Source: Pseudoalteromonas sp. T1lg23B (GTDB taxonomy: Bacteria > Pseudomonadota > Gammaproteobacteria > Enterobacterales > Alteromonadaceae). Taken from it: a stretch of 32,612 nt of DNA. Location of the stretch: contig NZ_PQBZ01000037.1 of the NCBI RefSeq assembly GCF_002964665.1, positions 45,832 through 78,443 on the forward strand. The letters run 5' to 3'. A program made the translations under genes and the position numbers. Positions 26,034-32,612 of this stretch are shown here, piece after piece (position 1 is the first letter of the stretch; each line of letters starts with the position of its first letter). The notes beneath the pieces were generated by a model. That model was not told where the DNA came from and did not search any database. It worked only from the letters and a program-made list of their open reading frames with translations.

Positions 26034-27080
26034 TTACTGACGCTGTACTTTTACACGTTCAGAGGAAGTGATCGTCGCTTCAACTCTACGGTTTTGTGCG
26101 TGAGCTTCCTTAGTATTGGCAGTATTTTTCAAACGCTCTTCGCCATAACCAATCGTAGAAATACGATCAGCGGCGATACCATCATCAATTAACTGCTTTT
26201 CAACAGCTTTAGCACGCTTTTCCGATAACGCTTGGTTATACTTTGCATCACCAACGGCTGAAGCGTGGCCTTCTAATACCACTGTCGCTGATTCATGTTC
26301 TTTTAAGAACGCTGCGACTTCTGCAATATCATCAAAGTATTGCTGTTTTACCTTAGCCGCATCGTGTGGGAAACGTACTAAAAGATTGACTGAAACTTGA
26401 CGTTCTTCGTACTTAGTACACCCAGAACTATCTACTGCATCTGACATTGGCGTATTAGCACAACGGTCATCAGCATCCATAACACCATCTTTGTCGCTGT
26501 CAGCAGCAACTGGCTGTGGTGCTGTTGGCGCTGGCGCTGGCTCTACTTTCTTAACTGGAGCACTTGAACCAAAGAAGTAGTTAATACCTAATTTAGCACC
26601 TATATCTGTATAGCCTCGATCTAAACCTTGATACACAGCGGCTTCTGCATTAACAAAGAAGTTATTGTTAAAGTAGTGGCGGTAACCAGCACCCACGTTT
26701 GCAAACGTCAGGCTGTCATAAGCGTCAATTGATTTTAAACCAATGAGGCCGTAAAAAGGGCTGTCGTCAAAGTGGTAAAGCGCATCAATACCAAAACGGT
26801 CACCATCTAATGACCCTGTACTCGCTCCTGACAGATCAAAGTCCATATCTGCGTACTCAAAGCGACCACTCCAGTTGTTATTGAAGCGGTAACCTATTTC
26901 AGCACCCCATCCTGTGGAATCGTCAACATCAACCCCAGCAGCATCACGGATGTTCTGCCAATCGGAGCTATAGTAATCGCCAAATACGCCGAGGTAGACA
27001 CCCTCTTTTTGCTCATTTGCATTTGCTGCCGACGCAGCAAGAAGTGCTGCAACCGCTAAGCTAATAGATTTAAATTTCAT
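26034..27080 (-). CDS. OmpA-family outer membrane protein
   Basis: A 348-aa porin-like protein. A signal peptide (cut after ANA, residue 21) is followed by an eight-stranded beta-barrel (about 25-175), a Pro/Ala-rich linker, a thrombospondin type 3 calcium-binding repeat (DSDKDGVMDADD) with two cysteines, and a C-terminal OmpA peptidoglycan-binding domain (VVLEGHASAVGDAKYNQALSEKRA). It links the outer membrane to the cell wall. The TSP3 linker is typical of OprF-like members. A GGGACG site precedes the ATG. Confidence 0.95.
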   Translation of the reverse strand: MKFKSISLAVAALLAASAANANEQKEGVYLGVFGDYYSSDWQNIRDAAGVDVDDSTGWGAEIGYRFNNNWSGRFEYADMDFDLSGASTGSLDGDRFGIDALYHFDDSPFYGLIGLKSIDAYDSLTFANVGAGYRHYFNNNFFVNAEAAVYQGLDRGYTDIGAKLGINYFFGSSAPVKKVEPAPAPTAPQPVAADSDKDGVMDADDRCANTPMSDAVDSSGCTKYEERQVSVNLLVRFPHDAAKVKQQYFDDIAEVAAFLKEHESATVVLEGHASAVGDAKYNQALSEKRAKAVEKQLIDDGIAADRISTIGYGEERLKNTANTKEAHAQNRRVEATITSSERVKVQRQ

Positions 27081-27195
27081 TATTTCGTCCCGTCCTTAAA
27101 TACCAAGTGAGCACAGATAGCTCATGAATTTAGCCCTATAATATTAGGCTATATATTAATTTTTACTTAACAACATCTTATTAAGCTGACATTGA

Positions 27196-28974
27196 CTAAT
27201 GCTGATGCCCAAATAACGTTTGATACAGCCCCGCTTGACCAAGCAGACTATTGTGATCGCCAACTTGAGAAATATGACCATCATCAAGTACATATATCAA
27301 ATCAGCTTGCTTGATCGCACTGAGCCTATGGGCAATGATCAACGTCGTTTTGTTTTGCAAAAAAGCTTTTAAGTTTTTATGAATTTTTGCTTCTGTTTCA
27401 ATATCCAATGCTGAAGTAGCTTCATCAAGAATAACGACTTTCGGATCAGCTAGTACCATTCTCGCAATCGCTAAACGTTGCTTCTGTCCGCCCGACAGGC
27501 GAATACCATTTCGGCCAACAAGTGCATCAAGCTGCTCATCAATGTGCCGAACAGTTTCGTCTAGTTCAGCGACTTCTAATGCCTGCCAAAGTTGCTCATC
27601 ACTATGCACCTTTCCCAGTGATAAATTATCCCGAATACTACTATTAAATAGAATAGGTTGCTGTAAAACTGTCGCAATATTTTCTCTAATTGCTTGATAA
27701 CCAATCTCTTCGACAGGAACCCCAGCGATTTCAATACTCCCGGATTGTTTTTCATAAAGCCCAAGCAGCAATTGCACAAGTGTAGACTTACCTCCTCCCG
27801 ATACAGCCACAACAGCAACTTTTTTGCCTGCGGGGATCTGCAATGAGACATTCTGCAGTACTGGTAATTCAGGTTGATACGAAAAACTGACGTCTTTAAA
27901 AACAATATCAATACTTTGCCGTTTAAATACGCTACTCACATTGATCGGTGCTGGCGCTTCCGTCTGAAAAGCAAAAACCTGATTTAACCTCTGTAGTGCT
28001 GCCGAAGCCCCATAGTAGGCATACTGTATTCCAAGTAGCTCTTGTACAGGGCCCATCATGAACCACAAATAGCCAAATACCGCAAAGATCTGTCCAACGG
28101 TAAGATCTGCAAAGACGACCATGATCATTGCGATTGCACGAAAAACTTCAAACCCTAATAAAAATACAGTGAAGCTTAAGCGGTTCACAGCATCTGTTTT
28201 CCACTGTGACTGCACCGCATAATGTTTCAGATCGACCGCAGTTTTACGAACATAATCGAAGTAAGCCGTTTCTCTACGTACTGCTTTTAACTGCGATATT
28301 GCATCTAGTGTTTCGACTAAAGCGGATTGAAATGCTTCAAAGGCTGCATTTTCATCTTTCTTAAGATCCTTCACCCTCTTGCCAAATTGGCGAGAAAAAT
28401 AAATCACCGCTGGATTCAATAGCAAAATAACCAATCCCAGAGTCAGGTCAATCCACAACAAAACAACAGCCGTACCCACTATGGTCAGTAAGCCAATTAA
28501 AAACCGAGACAAAGTCTGGCTGATGAAGGTATCTAGTGTTTCTACATCCGTAATGCAGCGAGAACTAATCGCCGCTGCGCCTTGTGTTTCATACTCTTTG
28601 AGTTGAACACGAGGTAGGTGGCGTAATAATCTTTCACGAATATTGAGGCTTATATCTTTACCAATAAAGGTAAATTGTCGCGATTGAATTACGCCTAATA
28701 CGAGAGCACCTAAGCGCATACAGACGACACATAGCAAGATCACTACAATATATACCGCACTACTTTGCCAAGCAGTGGGAAGTATGTTGTTCAGAAAATC
28801 AATTGCTGGACCTGGCTTCTCCAATAATACTTCGTCAACCAATAACGGCATCATCAAGGGAATAGGAACACTAACTAAAGCCGCAAAAAATGCAATTATA
28901 TGTGCGATAATCAGTGGCTTTTTATGTGCTAATACCTGCTGCTTTATTCCTTGCCATGTCAATGTTTCTGTCAT
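27196..28974 (-). CDS. ABC exporter, fused membrane and ATPase domains
   Basis: A 592-aa MsbA-type half transporter: a six-helix membrane domain (about residues 20-310) and a C-terminal ATPase. The ATPase has the Q-loop (LQQP), signature LSGGQKQR, Walker B VVILDEATSALD and the switch IIAHRLS. The Walker A reads AVSGGGKST, with Ala in place of the usual first Gly. The start at 28974 (MTETLTW) has a GGA site and lies 16 bp after the selO stop; the longer frame would overlap selO. It is the last gene of the glycosylase-selO operon. The substrate is unknown; lipids, peptides or drugs are possible. Confidence 0.9.
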   Translation of the reverse strand: MTETLTWQGIKQQVLAHKKPLIIAHIIAFFAALVSVPIPLMMPLLVDEVLLEKPGPAIDFLNNILPTAWQSSAVYIVVILLCVVCMRLGALVLGVIQSRQFTFIGKDISLNIRERLLRHLPRVQLKEYETQGAAAISSRCITDVETLDTFISQTLSRFLIGLLTIVGTAVVLLWIDLTLGLVILLLNPAVIYFSRQFGKRVKDLKKDENAAFEAFQSALVETLDAISQLKAVRRETAYFDYVRKTAVDLKHYAVQSQWKTDAVNRLSFTVFLLGFEVFRAIAMIMVVFADLTVGQIFAVFGYLWFMMGPVQELLGIQYAYYGASAALQRLNQVFAFQTEAPAPINVSSVFKRQSIDIVFKDVSFSYQPELPVLQNVSLQIPAGKKVAVVAVSGGGKSTLVQLLLGLYEKQSGSIEIAGVPVEEIGYQAIRENIATVLQQPILFNSSIRDNLSLGKVHSDEQLWQALEVAELDETVRHIDEQLDALVGRNGIRLSGGQKQRLAIARMVLADPKVVILDEATSALDIETEAKIHKNLKAFLQNKTTLIIAHRLSAIKQADLIYVLDDGHISQVGDHNSLLGQAGLYQTLFGHQH

Positions 28975-28990
28975 GCTCAATCCAGTTAAA

Positions 28991-30439
28991 TTACGTACCG
29001 CAAAAAGTTTTATAATGCGTATCCATTGTCGCAGCCAAATAATGTTGTTCATATTCCTGATATCGATAGGGCTGCTGTAATAGAGGTAACCAATCTTTCA
29101 GAAAACGACTATCATTGTGCTGATAATAATCACTAATTACCTGCTCCACCAATGCATTACGCGGAATGATGGCAGGATTCACCGAACACATCAGCTCAAC
29201 AACCTTCGTAGAATCATATTCAGCGATACGAGTTTGCCACTTTTGATACCACGAACGTAAAACATCGGGTATGGCAAAGCAGCTATATGGCGACTCCAAC
29301 AGCGAGTTGCTCAATGCTGCAAACGTGTTTGTATAATCAAGCTGCTCGCTGTTAAGTATGGTAAGTAATTCAGACAACAGCGCTGAATCTGTATCGCGCC
29401 AATCAAGTAAACCCAGCTTTTTCGCCCACATATTCTGATATGCGAGATTAAAATCTTGCGAAAACTGAGCGATTACCTCACTGAGCATTGCCACTGCTTC
29501 TGACTCTTCAACACTGAATAAAGCAATGAGTGATTCGGCCAAACGCGCACAGTTCCAACTCGCAATATTAGGTTGTTGTCCAAATGCATAGCGACCGTGT
29601 TTATCTATGGAGCTATAGACGGTTTCAAAATCAAACGCTTCAAGCATTGCACATGGCCCATAATCTATCGTCTCTCCACCTACTAAAGTATTATCGGTAT
29701 TCATAACACCATGAATGAAACCAACTCTAAGCCAATGCACTATCAAGGCTACTTGCTGCTTACACACAGCTCTTAGAAAAGCGACGATGCGCTTATCCCC
29801 CTGCTCGTTAATATCAGAAAAATAGCGCTTGATAGCTAATTCCATAAGCGCTTTGAGTCCAACTAAGTCCTCTTGTAGTGCCAGATACTGAAACGAACCG
29901 ACACGGATATGACTACTCGCAACTCGACATACAACTGCACCGGGTAAAGACTCGTTGCGATATACTTGCTGTCCTGTCGTAACCACGGCCAGACACTCCG
30001 TCGTTGGCACATTCAATGCGCCCAAAGCCTGACTCATTACAAACTCTCTCACTGCTGGACCTAAAGCGCACAGTCCATCACCACCTCTAGAGAAAGGGGT
30101 CGCACCAGATCCCTTGATCTGCAAGTCATATGCTTGGCCTTGAGCATCATCAAAGCTACCTATCAGGTGGGCACGGCCATCCCCCAAGGTAGGATTGAAG
30201 TGACCAAACTGATGCCCTGAATAGGCCAAAGCAACGGCATCAACGCCAGGTAACGGAAGTTGACCGCTTAAGTAGCTATGTGCCGACGACTTCTCTAATG
30301 GAATGTTTCGCTCTATTGTTAGCTTATCATTCCACAGCAATAGCTTAGGCCTAGAAGACTGATTTGCACGTGCCATCATTGGCGTATCAATAACACAAAA
30401 CTGATTTCCTAAGCGACTGTACCTTTGATAAAAATTCAT
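28991..30439 (-). CDS. selO: Protein adenylyltransferase SelO (YdiU)
   Basis: A 482-aa pseudokinase-fold enzyme that AMPylates proteins on Ser, Thr or Tyr. The family block AYSGHQFGHFNPTLGDGRA is at 72-90, Lys109 in QIKGSG binds nucleotide, and the catalytic HGVMNTDN (Asp249, Asn250) and DYG (Asp259) are spaced as in characterised SelO. The third-last residue is Cys (FCGT), the place where the animal enzyme has selenocysteine. The activation-loop-like GGDGLCALGPA differs from the GRAVLRSS of E. coli YdiU. The start overlaps the upstream glycosylase stop by 4 bp (ATGA). Confidence 0.93.
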   Translation of the reverse strand: MNFYQRYSRLGNQFCVIDTPMMARANQSSRPKLLLWNDKLTIERNIPLEKSSAHSYLSGQLPLPGVDAVALAYSGHQFGHFNPTLGDGRAHLIGSFDDAQGQAYDLQIKGSGATPFSRGGDGLCALGPAVREFVMSQALGALNVPTTECLAVVTTGQQVYRNESLPGAVVCRVASSHIRVGSFQYLALQEDLVGLKALMELAIKRYFSDINEQGDKRIVAFLRAVCKQQVALIVHWLRVGFIHGVMNTDNTLVGGETIDYGPCAMLEAFDFETVYSSIDKHGRYAFGQQPNIASWNCARLAESLIALFSVEESEAVAMLSEVIAQFSQDFNLAYQNMWAKKLGLLDWRDTDSALLSELLTILNSEQLDYTNTFAALSNSLLESPYSCFAIPDVLRSWYQKWQTRIAEYDSTKVVELMCSVNPAIIPRNALVEQVISDYYQHNDSRFLKDWLPLLQQPYRYQEYEQHYLAATMDTHYKTFCGT

Positions 30440-31134
30440 TCGTTTTGACCTGCTGATATGTTGTTATCTCCTACACTGAGTGCGACTAACTGGCTTAATG
30501 ACTGTAGCGTCCATCCACTTTGCTCAACGAGCGTATTGAAAAACGTCTGCGCGCCAAGCAGTGACTTTTTGCTGTGCAAACCGCCATCAATGATCTCATG
30601 AGCCCTAAGGTATGCTTCAACATCTCGCGACAAAATAAAGGTATCTTTCCCCATTGCTCTCAGAGCGAATGGTCCCGTATTACCGCCCAACCTAGCACCA
30701 TGCTTCTTTAGATAGAGCCAAAGGCCGACAATGTCATCAGCGGGCCAATTCGCGATAAACTGTGCAAAAGAACCATGGACCTGAGCGGTTTCATGAATCA
30801 TTAAACAGTTCACTGGTATCGTCATTACCTTCTTATAATTGCGTACAATGCGCTCATCATTGGCTCTTTGCTCTAGCATTTCAGGAGACATCATCAGCAA
30901 TTTATTCACGTCAAAATTCCAGAAAACGTCGCGAAAGCCATCCCATTTTGCGTTGATTACACTCCAGTAAAAACCGCTTTGAAACACTTTCCGCGTGAAC
31001 TCTTCAAGCCAATCGGAATCACTGAGCATAGCAAGCTGTGTTGACGTTTTAGATTCACTAAGCAAAGACAACACGGTGCTTTCGCTCCCCTTCCTATTGC
31101 TTGCCCGTGCCAGTATATTGTTGAATGTTTCCAT
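30436..31134 (-). CDS. Divergent Tag-family DNA-3-methyladenine glycosylase I
   Basis: A 232-aa protein of the Tag family. The helical core FQSGFYWSVINAKWDGFRDVF aligns with the corresponding E. coli Tag segment, and later parts (HGARLGGNTGPFALRAMGKDTF) also fit. The N-terminal CxW...YHDxEWG region and the C-terminal cysteine cluster that bind zinc in E. coli Tag are missing; only one Cys remains. It may still excise 3-methyladenine, or do something else. It is the first gene of an operon with selO and the ABC exporter, joined by a 4-bp stop/start overlap. Confidence 0.78.
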   Translation of the reverse strand: METFNNILARASNRKGSESTVLSLLSESKTSTQLAMLSDSDWLEEFTRKVFQSGFYWSVINAKWDGFRDVFWNFDVNKLLMMSPEMLEQRANDERIVRNYKKVMTIPVNCLMIHETAQVHGSFAQFIANWPADDIVGLWLYLKKHGARLGGNTGPFALRAMGKDTFILSRDVEAYLRAHEIIDGGLHSKKSLLGAQTFFNTLVEQSGWTLQSLSQLVALSVGDNNISAGQNE

Positions 31135-31211
31135 AGGAAATGACCGCCTTATTTCCTTAAAATCAGAAAGTGACTATTATTTAAGTACCAAATCTACCTT
31201 CGAGAACGACT

Positions 31212-31985
31212 GTGTTTCGTTTACTTGCGTGTTTATGTTTTACGCTCAGTGCACCACTTTGCACAGCACAAAGTTTATCAAAGACGCTTCATATTAGCAC
31301 AGGTCAGTGGCCGCCTTATATGGATCAATCACGTCGGGACCAAGGTTGCGTTGCAAAATTAATCCGCGATGCTTTTGCGCTTTCTGACTTTAAAGTTCGA
31401 TTTGTTTTTATGCCATGGGAAAGGGCATACCAAGAAGGAATGAAGAAGGAGTTTGCGGGCAGCGCATATTGGTACTTTAGCGAAAAGAGAGCGCAAGACT
31501 ATATCTATACAACTCCCCCTATCACAGAAGAGATAAGCCGGTTCTATCATTTAAAAACGCTCAATTTTGTCTATCAAAGCTATAAAGATTTAGCTCCACA
31601 CAGACTAATTTTAAATCAGGGGCTCACGTATCCTGAGGAGTTGTTACAGGCTGTTAAGGATTACGAGATTAGTATTGTGAACGCCACCTATACGACTAAG
31701 AATTTGTCCTATCTATTGCGAGGTCGAGCCGATATTGCAATCCTTACGGAGCAAACTAAAGCTTCCTACGCACAATCCCTCACAGAGGCACAGCAACAGC
31801 AGATCACCTACCAAGAAAAACCCGCATTTATCAAACAAGGATATTTACTGATAAACAAGCATCATCATTTTCTGGTCTCAGTATTTAATAATGGAGTCGA
31901 GCAACTGTGGCAAGATCAAAACTATTATAACGATTACATCACCAACTGCGTAAAAACCAGATTGCGTACAGTTTTAAAAGATTAG
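31212..31985 (+). CDS. Orphan periplasmic solute-binding protein
   Basis: A 257-aa secreted protein starting with GTG at 31212 (upstream GAG). The signal peptide ends at CTA, before QSL. The mature protein starts LHISTGQWPPYMD, the first strand of the SBP_bac_3/PBP2 type, then RRDQGCVAKLIRDAF and FMPWERAYQEG, usual for amino-acid-type binding proteins. No transporter genes are near. It is divergent from the glycosylase operon. It resembles the orphan binding protein at 11820-12563 in its N-terminal layout (G-x-WPPY). Confidence 0.84.
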   Translation: MFRLLACLCFTLSAPLCTAQSLSKTLHISTGQWPPYMDQSRRDQGCVAKLIRDAFALSDFKVRFVFMPWERAYQEGMKKEFAGSAYWYFSEKRAQDYIYTTPPITEEISRFYHLKTLNFVYQSYKDLAPHRLILNQGLTYPEELLQAVKDYEISIVNATYTTKNLSYLLRGRADIAILTEQTKASYAQSLTEAQQQQITYQEKPAFIKQGYLLINKHHHFLVSVFNNGVEQLWQDQNYYNDYITNCVKTRLRTVLKD

Positions 31986-32031
31986 ATTAAGGCGTAATGA
32001 TAGGATACAGGGGCTTGTGACGTGAACGCTG

Positions 32032-32212
32032 GGTGCAAAGGGTTAACGACAGCGAACGAAGTGAGGACGTTTCCTTTTGCGCAAGCTGGGGTGCAAAGGG
32101 TTAACGACAGCGAACGAAGTGAGTGCGTTTCCTTTGCGCAAGGTGAATTAGGTGCAAAAGTTTAATGACAAAGCACGCAGTGCTTACATTCCTTTTGCGC
32201 AAGGTGAAATGA
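32032..32212. repeat. Three tandem imperfect repeats, each a hairpin
   Basis: Units start at 32032, 32090 and 32151, giving periods of 58 and 61 bp. Each begins ggtgcaaa and ends near tttgcgcaag. Within a unit gcaaagg pairs with ccttttgc or cctttgc, and a second stem aacg/cgtt is present. In unit 3 the second stem is aatg/catt, so both sides changed together, and the inner loop gains a perfect aagcac-gca-gtgctt hairpin. This covariation suggests the structure is kept. Confidence 0.8.
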
Positions 32213-32247
32213 GCCATTTTATAGGACGCTGAGGGACTATCTTAAAC

Positions 32248-32273
32248 GTCGGATGGCGCTACGCTTATCCAAC
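32248..32273. repeat. REP-like short palindromic element
   Basis: gtcggatggcg-cta-cgcttatccaac folds with GGAT/ATCC and GCG/CGC stems. It resembles the dispersed REP/PU hairpins of gammaproteobacteria (GCCGGATG...CATCCGGC type). It lies between the tandem repeats and the rrn terminator. Confidence 0.5.
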
Positions 32274-32291
32274 CAACAAAACACACATAAC

Positions 32292-32322
32292 AAAAAACCC
32301 CGACACTTTCGTATCGGGGTTT
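32292..32322 (-). terminator. rrn operon terminator
   Basis: aaaccccga (32295-32303) and tcggggttt (32314-32322) form a 9-bp stem with a 10-nt loop. On the minus strand TTTTTTG follows. It is 12 bp past the 5S 3' end and ends the ribosomal operon. Confidence 0.92.
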
Positions 32323-32333
32323 CTCTTATTAGG

Positions 32334-32451
32334 AGCCTGGCGATGTTCTACTTTCACATGGCAGCTGCCACACTATCATCGACGCTGTTTCGTTTCACTT
32401 CTGAGTTCGGCATGGGGTCAGGTGGGTCCAAAACGCTATTATCACCAAGCA
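32334..32451 (-). rRNA. rrf: 5S ribosomal RNA
   Basis: The minus strand carries a complete 5S sequence of about 118 nt. The conserved core CCACCTGACCCCATGCCG and AACTCAGAAGTGAAAC are unchanged from E. coli. The 5' end TGCTTGGTG pairs with the 3' end CGCCAGGC, which sets the boundaries to within a base or two. The 23S 3' end lies about 130 bp upstream, so this is the end of an rrn operon entering from the right. Confidence 0.95.
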
Positions 32452-32579
32452 AAGCTGGTTTGTTAATCCGTTCACCATCTGTGAACCAATCAACATAAAA
32501 TTCGGAAAAAATCTGATAACTTGTAAAACGCTACTTTAGTAACACTAACTTCTAGCGCGTAAAACCACTTTGGCGTTGT

Positions 32580-32612
32580 ATGGTTAAGCCTCACGGGTAA
32601 TTAGTACTGGTT
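32580..32612 (-). rRNA. rrl: 23S ribosomal RNA, 3' end (partial)
   Basis: The last 33 bp read on the minus strand as AACCAGTACTAATTACCCG followed by TGAGGCTTAACCA, matching the conserved 3' terminus of 23S rRNA (GGTACTAATGAACCGTGAGG in E. coli). Only the 3' end is in the window. The spacer to 5S is 32452-32579 and contains no tRNA. Confidence 0.9.

Larger units (their letters stand above)
31986..32333. other. Intergenic region with repeats next to the rrn operon
   Basis: This 348-bp gene-free stretch holds three tandem hairpin repeats (32032-32212), a REP-like hairpin (32248-32273) and the rrn terminator (32292-32322). The open frame that starts at 32253 runs through 5S rRNA and is not a gene. 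Confidence 0.85.

Noticed and set aside
28975..29052. N-terminal extension of the ABC exporter
   Set aside because: It overlaps the end of selO; the ATG at 28974 has a ribosome-binding site and a normal N-terminus for the family.
32253..32498. 81-aa open frame at the right end
   Set aside because: It runs antisense through the rrn terminator and 5S rRNA.

Overview
The window looks like chromosomal DNA of a marine gammaproteobacterium, most likely Pseudoalteromonas or a close Alteromonadales relative. The base composition is moderately AT-rich. The gene set fits this group: nudE-cysQ opposite yrfG, cysJIH, cti, acnA, an OmpA with a calcium-binding linker, a DUF3103-type secreted protein, several orphan periplasmic binding proteins and an extracellular endonuclease I. 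The genus is an inference from gene content; no search was run. No prophage, transposase, CRISPR array or antibiotic-resistance cassette is visible. This is mainly core and lineage-specific chromosome, bounded by a tRNA locus on the left and an rRNA operon on the right.

Left part (1-8.5 kb). An initiator tRNA-fMet gene on the minus strand is followed downstream by at least two 61-bp tandem copies of its own 3' end plus a fixed 21-bp spacer. Next come nudE-cysQ (nucleotide and sulfur-assimilation housekeeping) divergent from the yrfG nucleotidase, a dimeric-type dUTPase, the fatty-acid cis/trans isomerase cti coupled to an unknown small gene, an SDR reductase, an orphan solute-binding protein, a small unknown protein and an S4 RNA-binding protein.

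Middle (8.5-21 kb). Aconitase acnA is preceded by a strong leader hairpin. It is followed by a hotdog thioesterase (YdiI/MenI-like), a second orphan solute-binding protein, an L-2-hydroxyglutarate-oxidase-like flavoprotein and a DUF4124 protein. The cysJIH operon (PAPS to sulfide) ends in a clear terminator. With cysQ at the left end, which removes PAP, the window carries much of reductive sulfate assimilation. Divergent from cysJ is a secreted endonuclease I with a lectin-like N-terminus, broken by a one-base frameshift.

Right part (21-32.6 kb). This holds a DUF3103-like secreted protein, a small unknown protein, an S41 lipoprotein protease coupled to a small lipoprotein, a 4'-phosphopantetheinyl transferase, an OmpA-family porin, and a minus-strand operon of a divergent Tag-like glycosylase, SelO and an ABC exporter. 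A third orphan solute-binding protein follows. Then comes an intergenic block of three tandem hairpin repeats and a REP-like hairpin, next to the terminator, 5S rRNA and the 3' end of 23S rRNA of a minus-strand rrn operon.

The least explained sequences are the tRNA-derived tandem repeats at the left edge, the hairpin repeats beside the rrn operon (one stem shows a compensatory change), the nuclease frameshift, and a few small unknown genes coupled to known enzymes.
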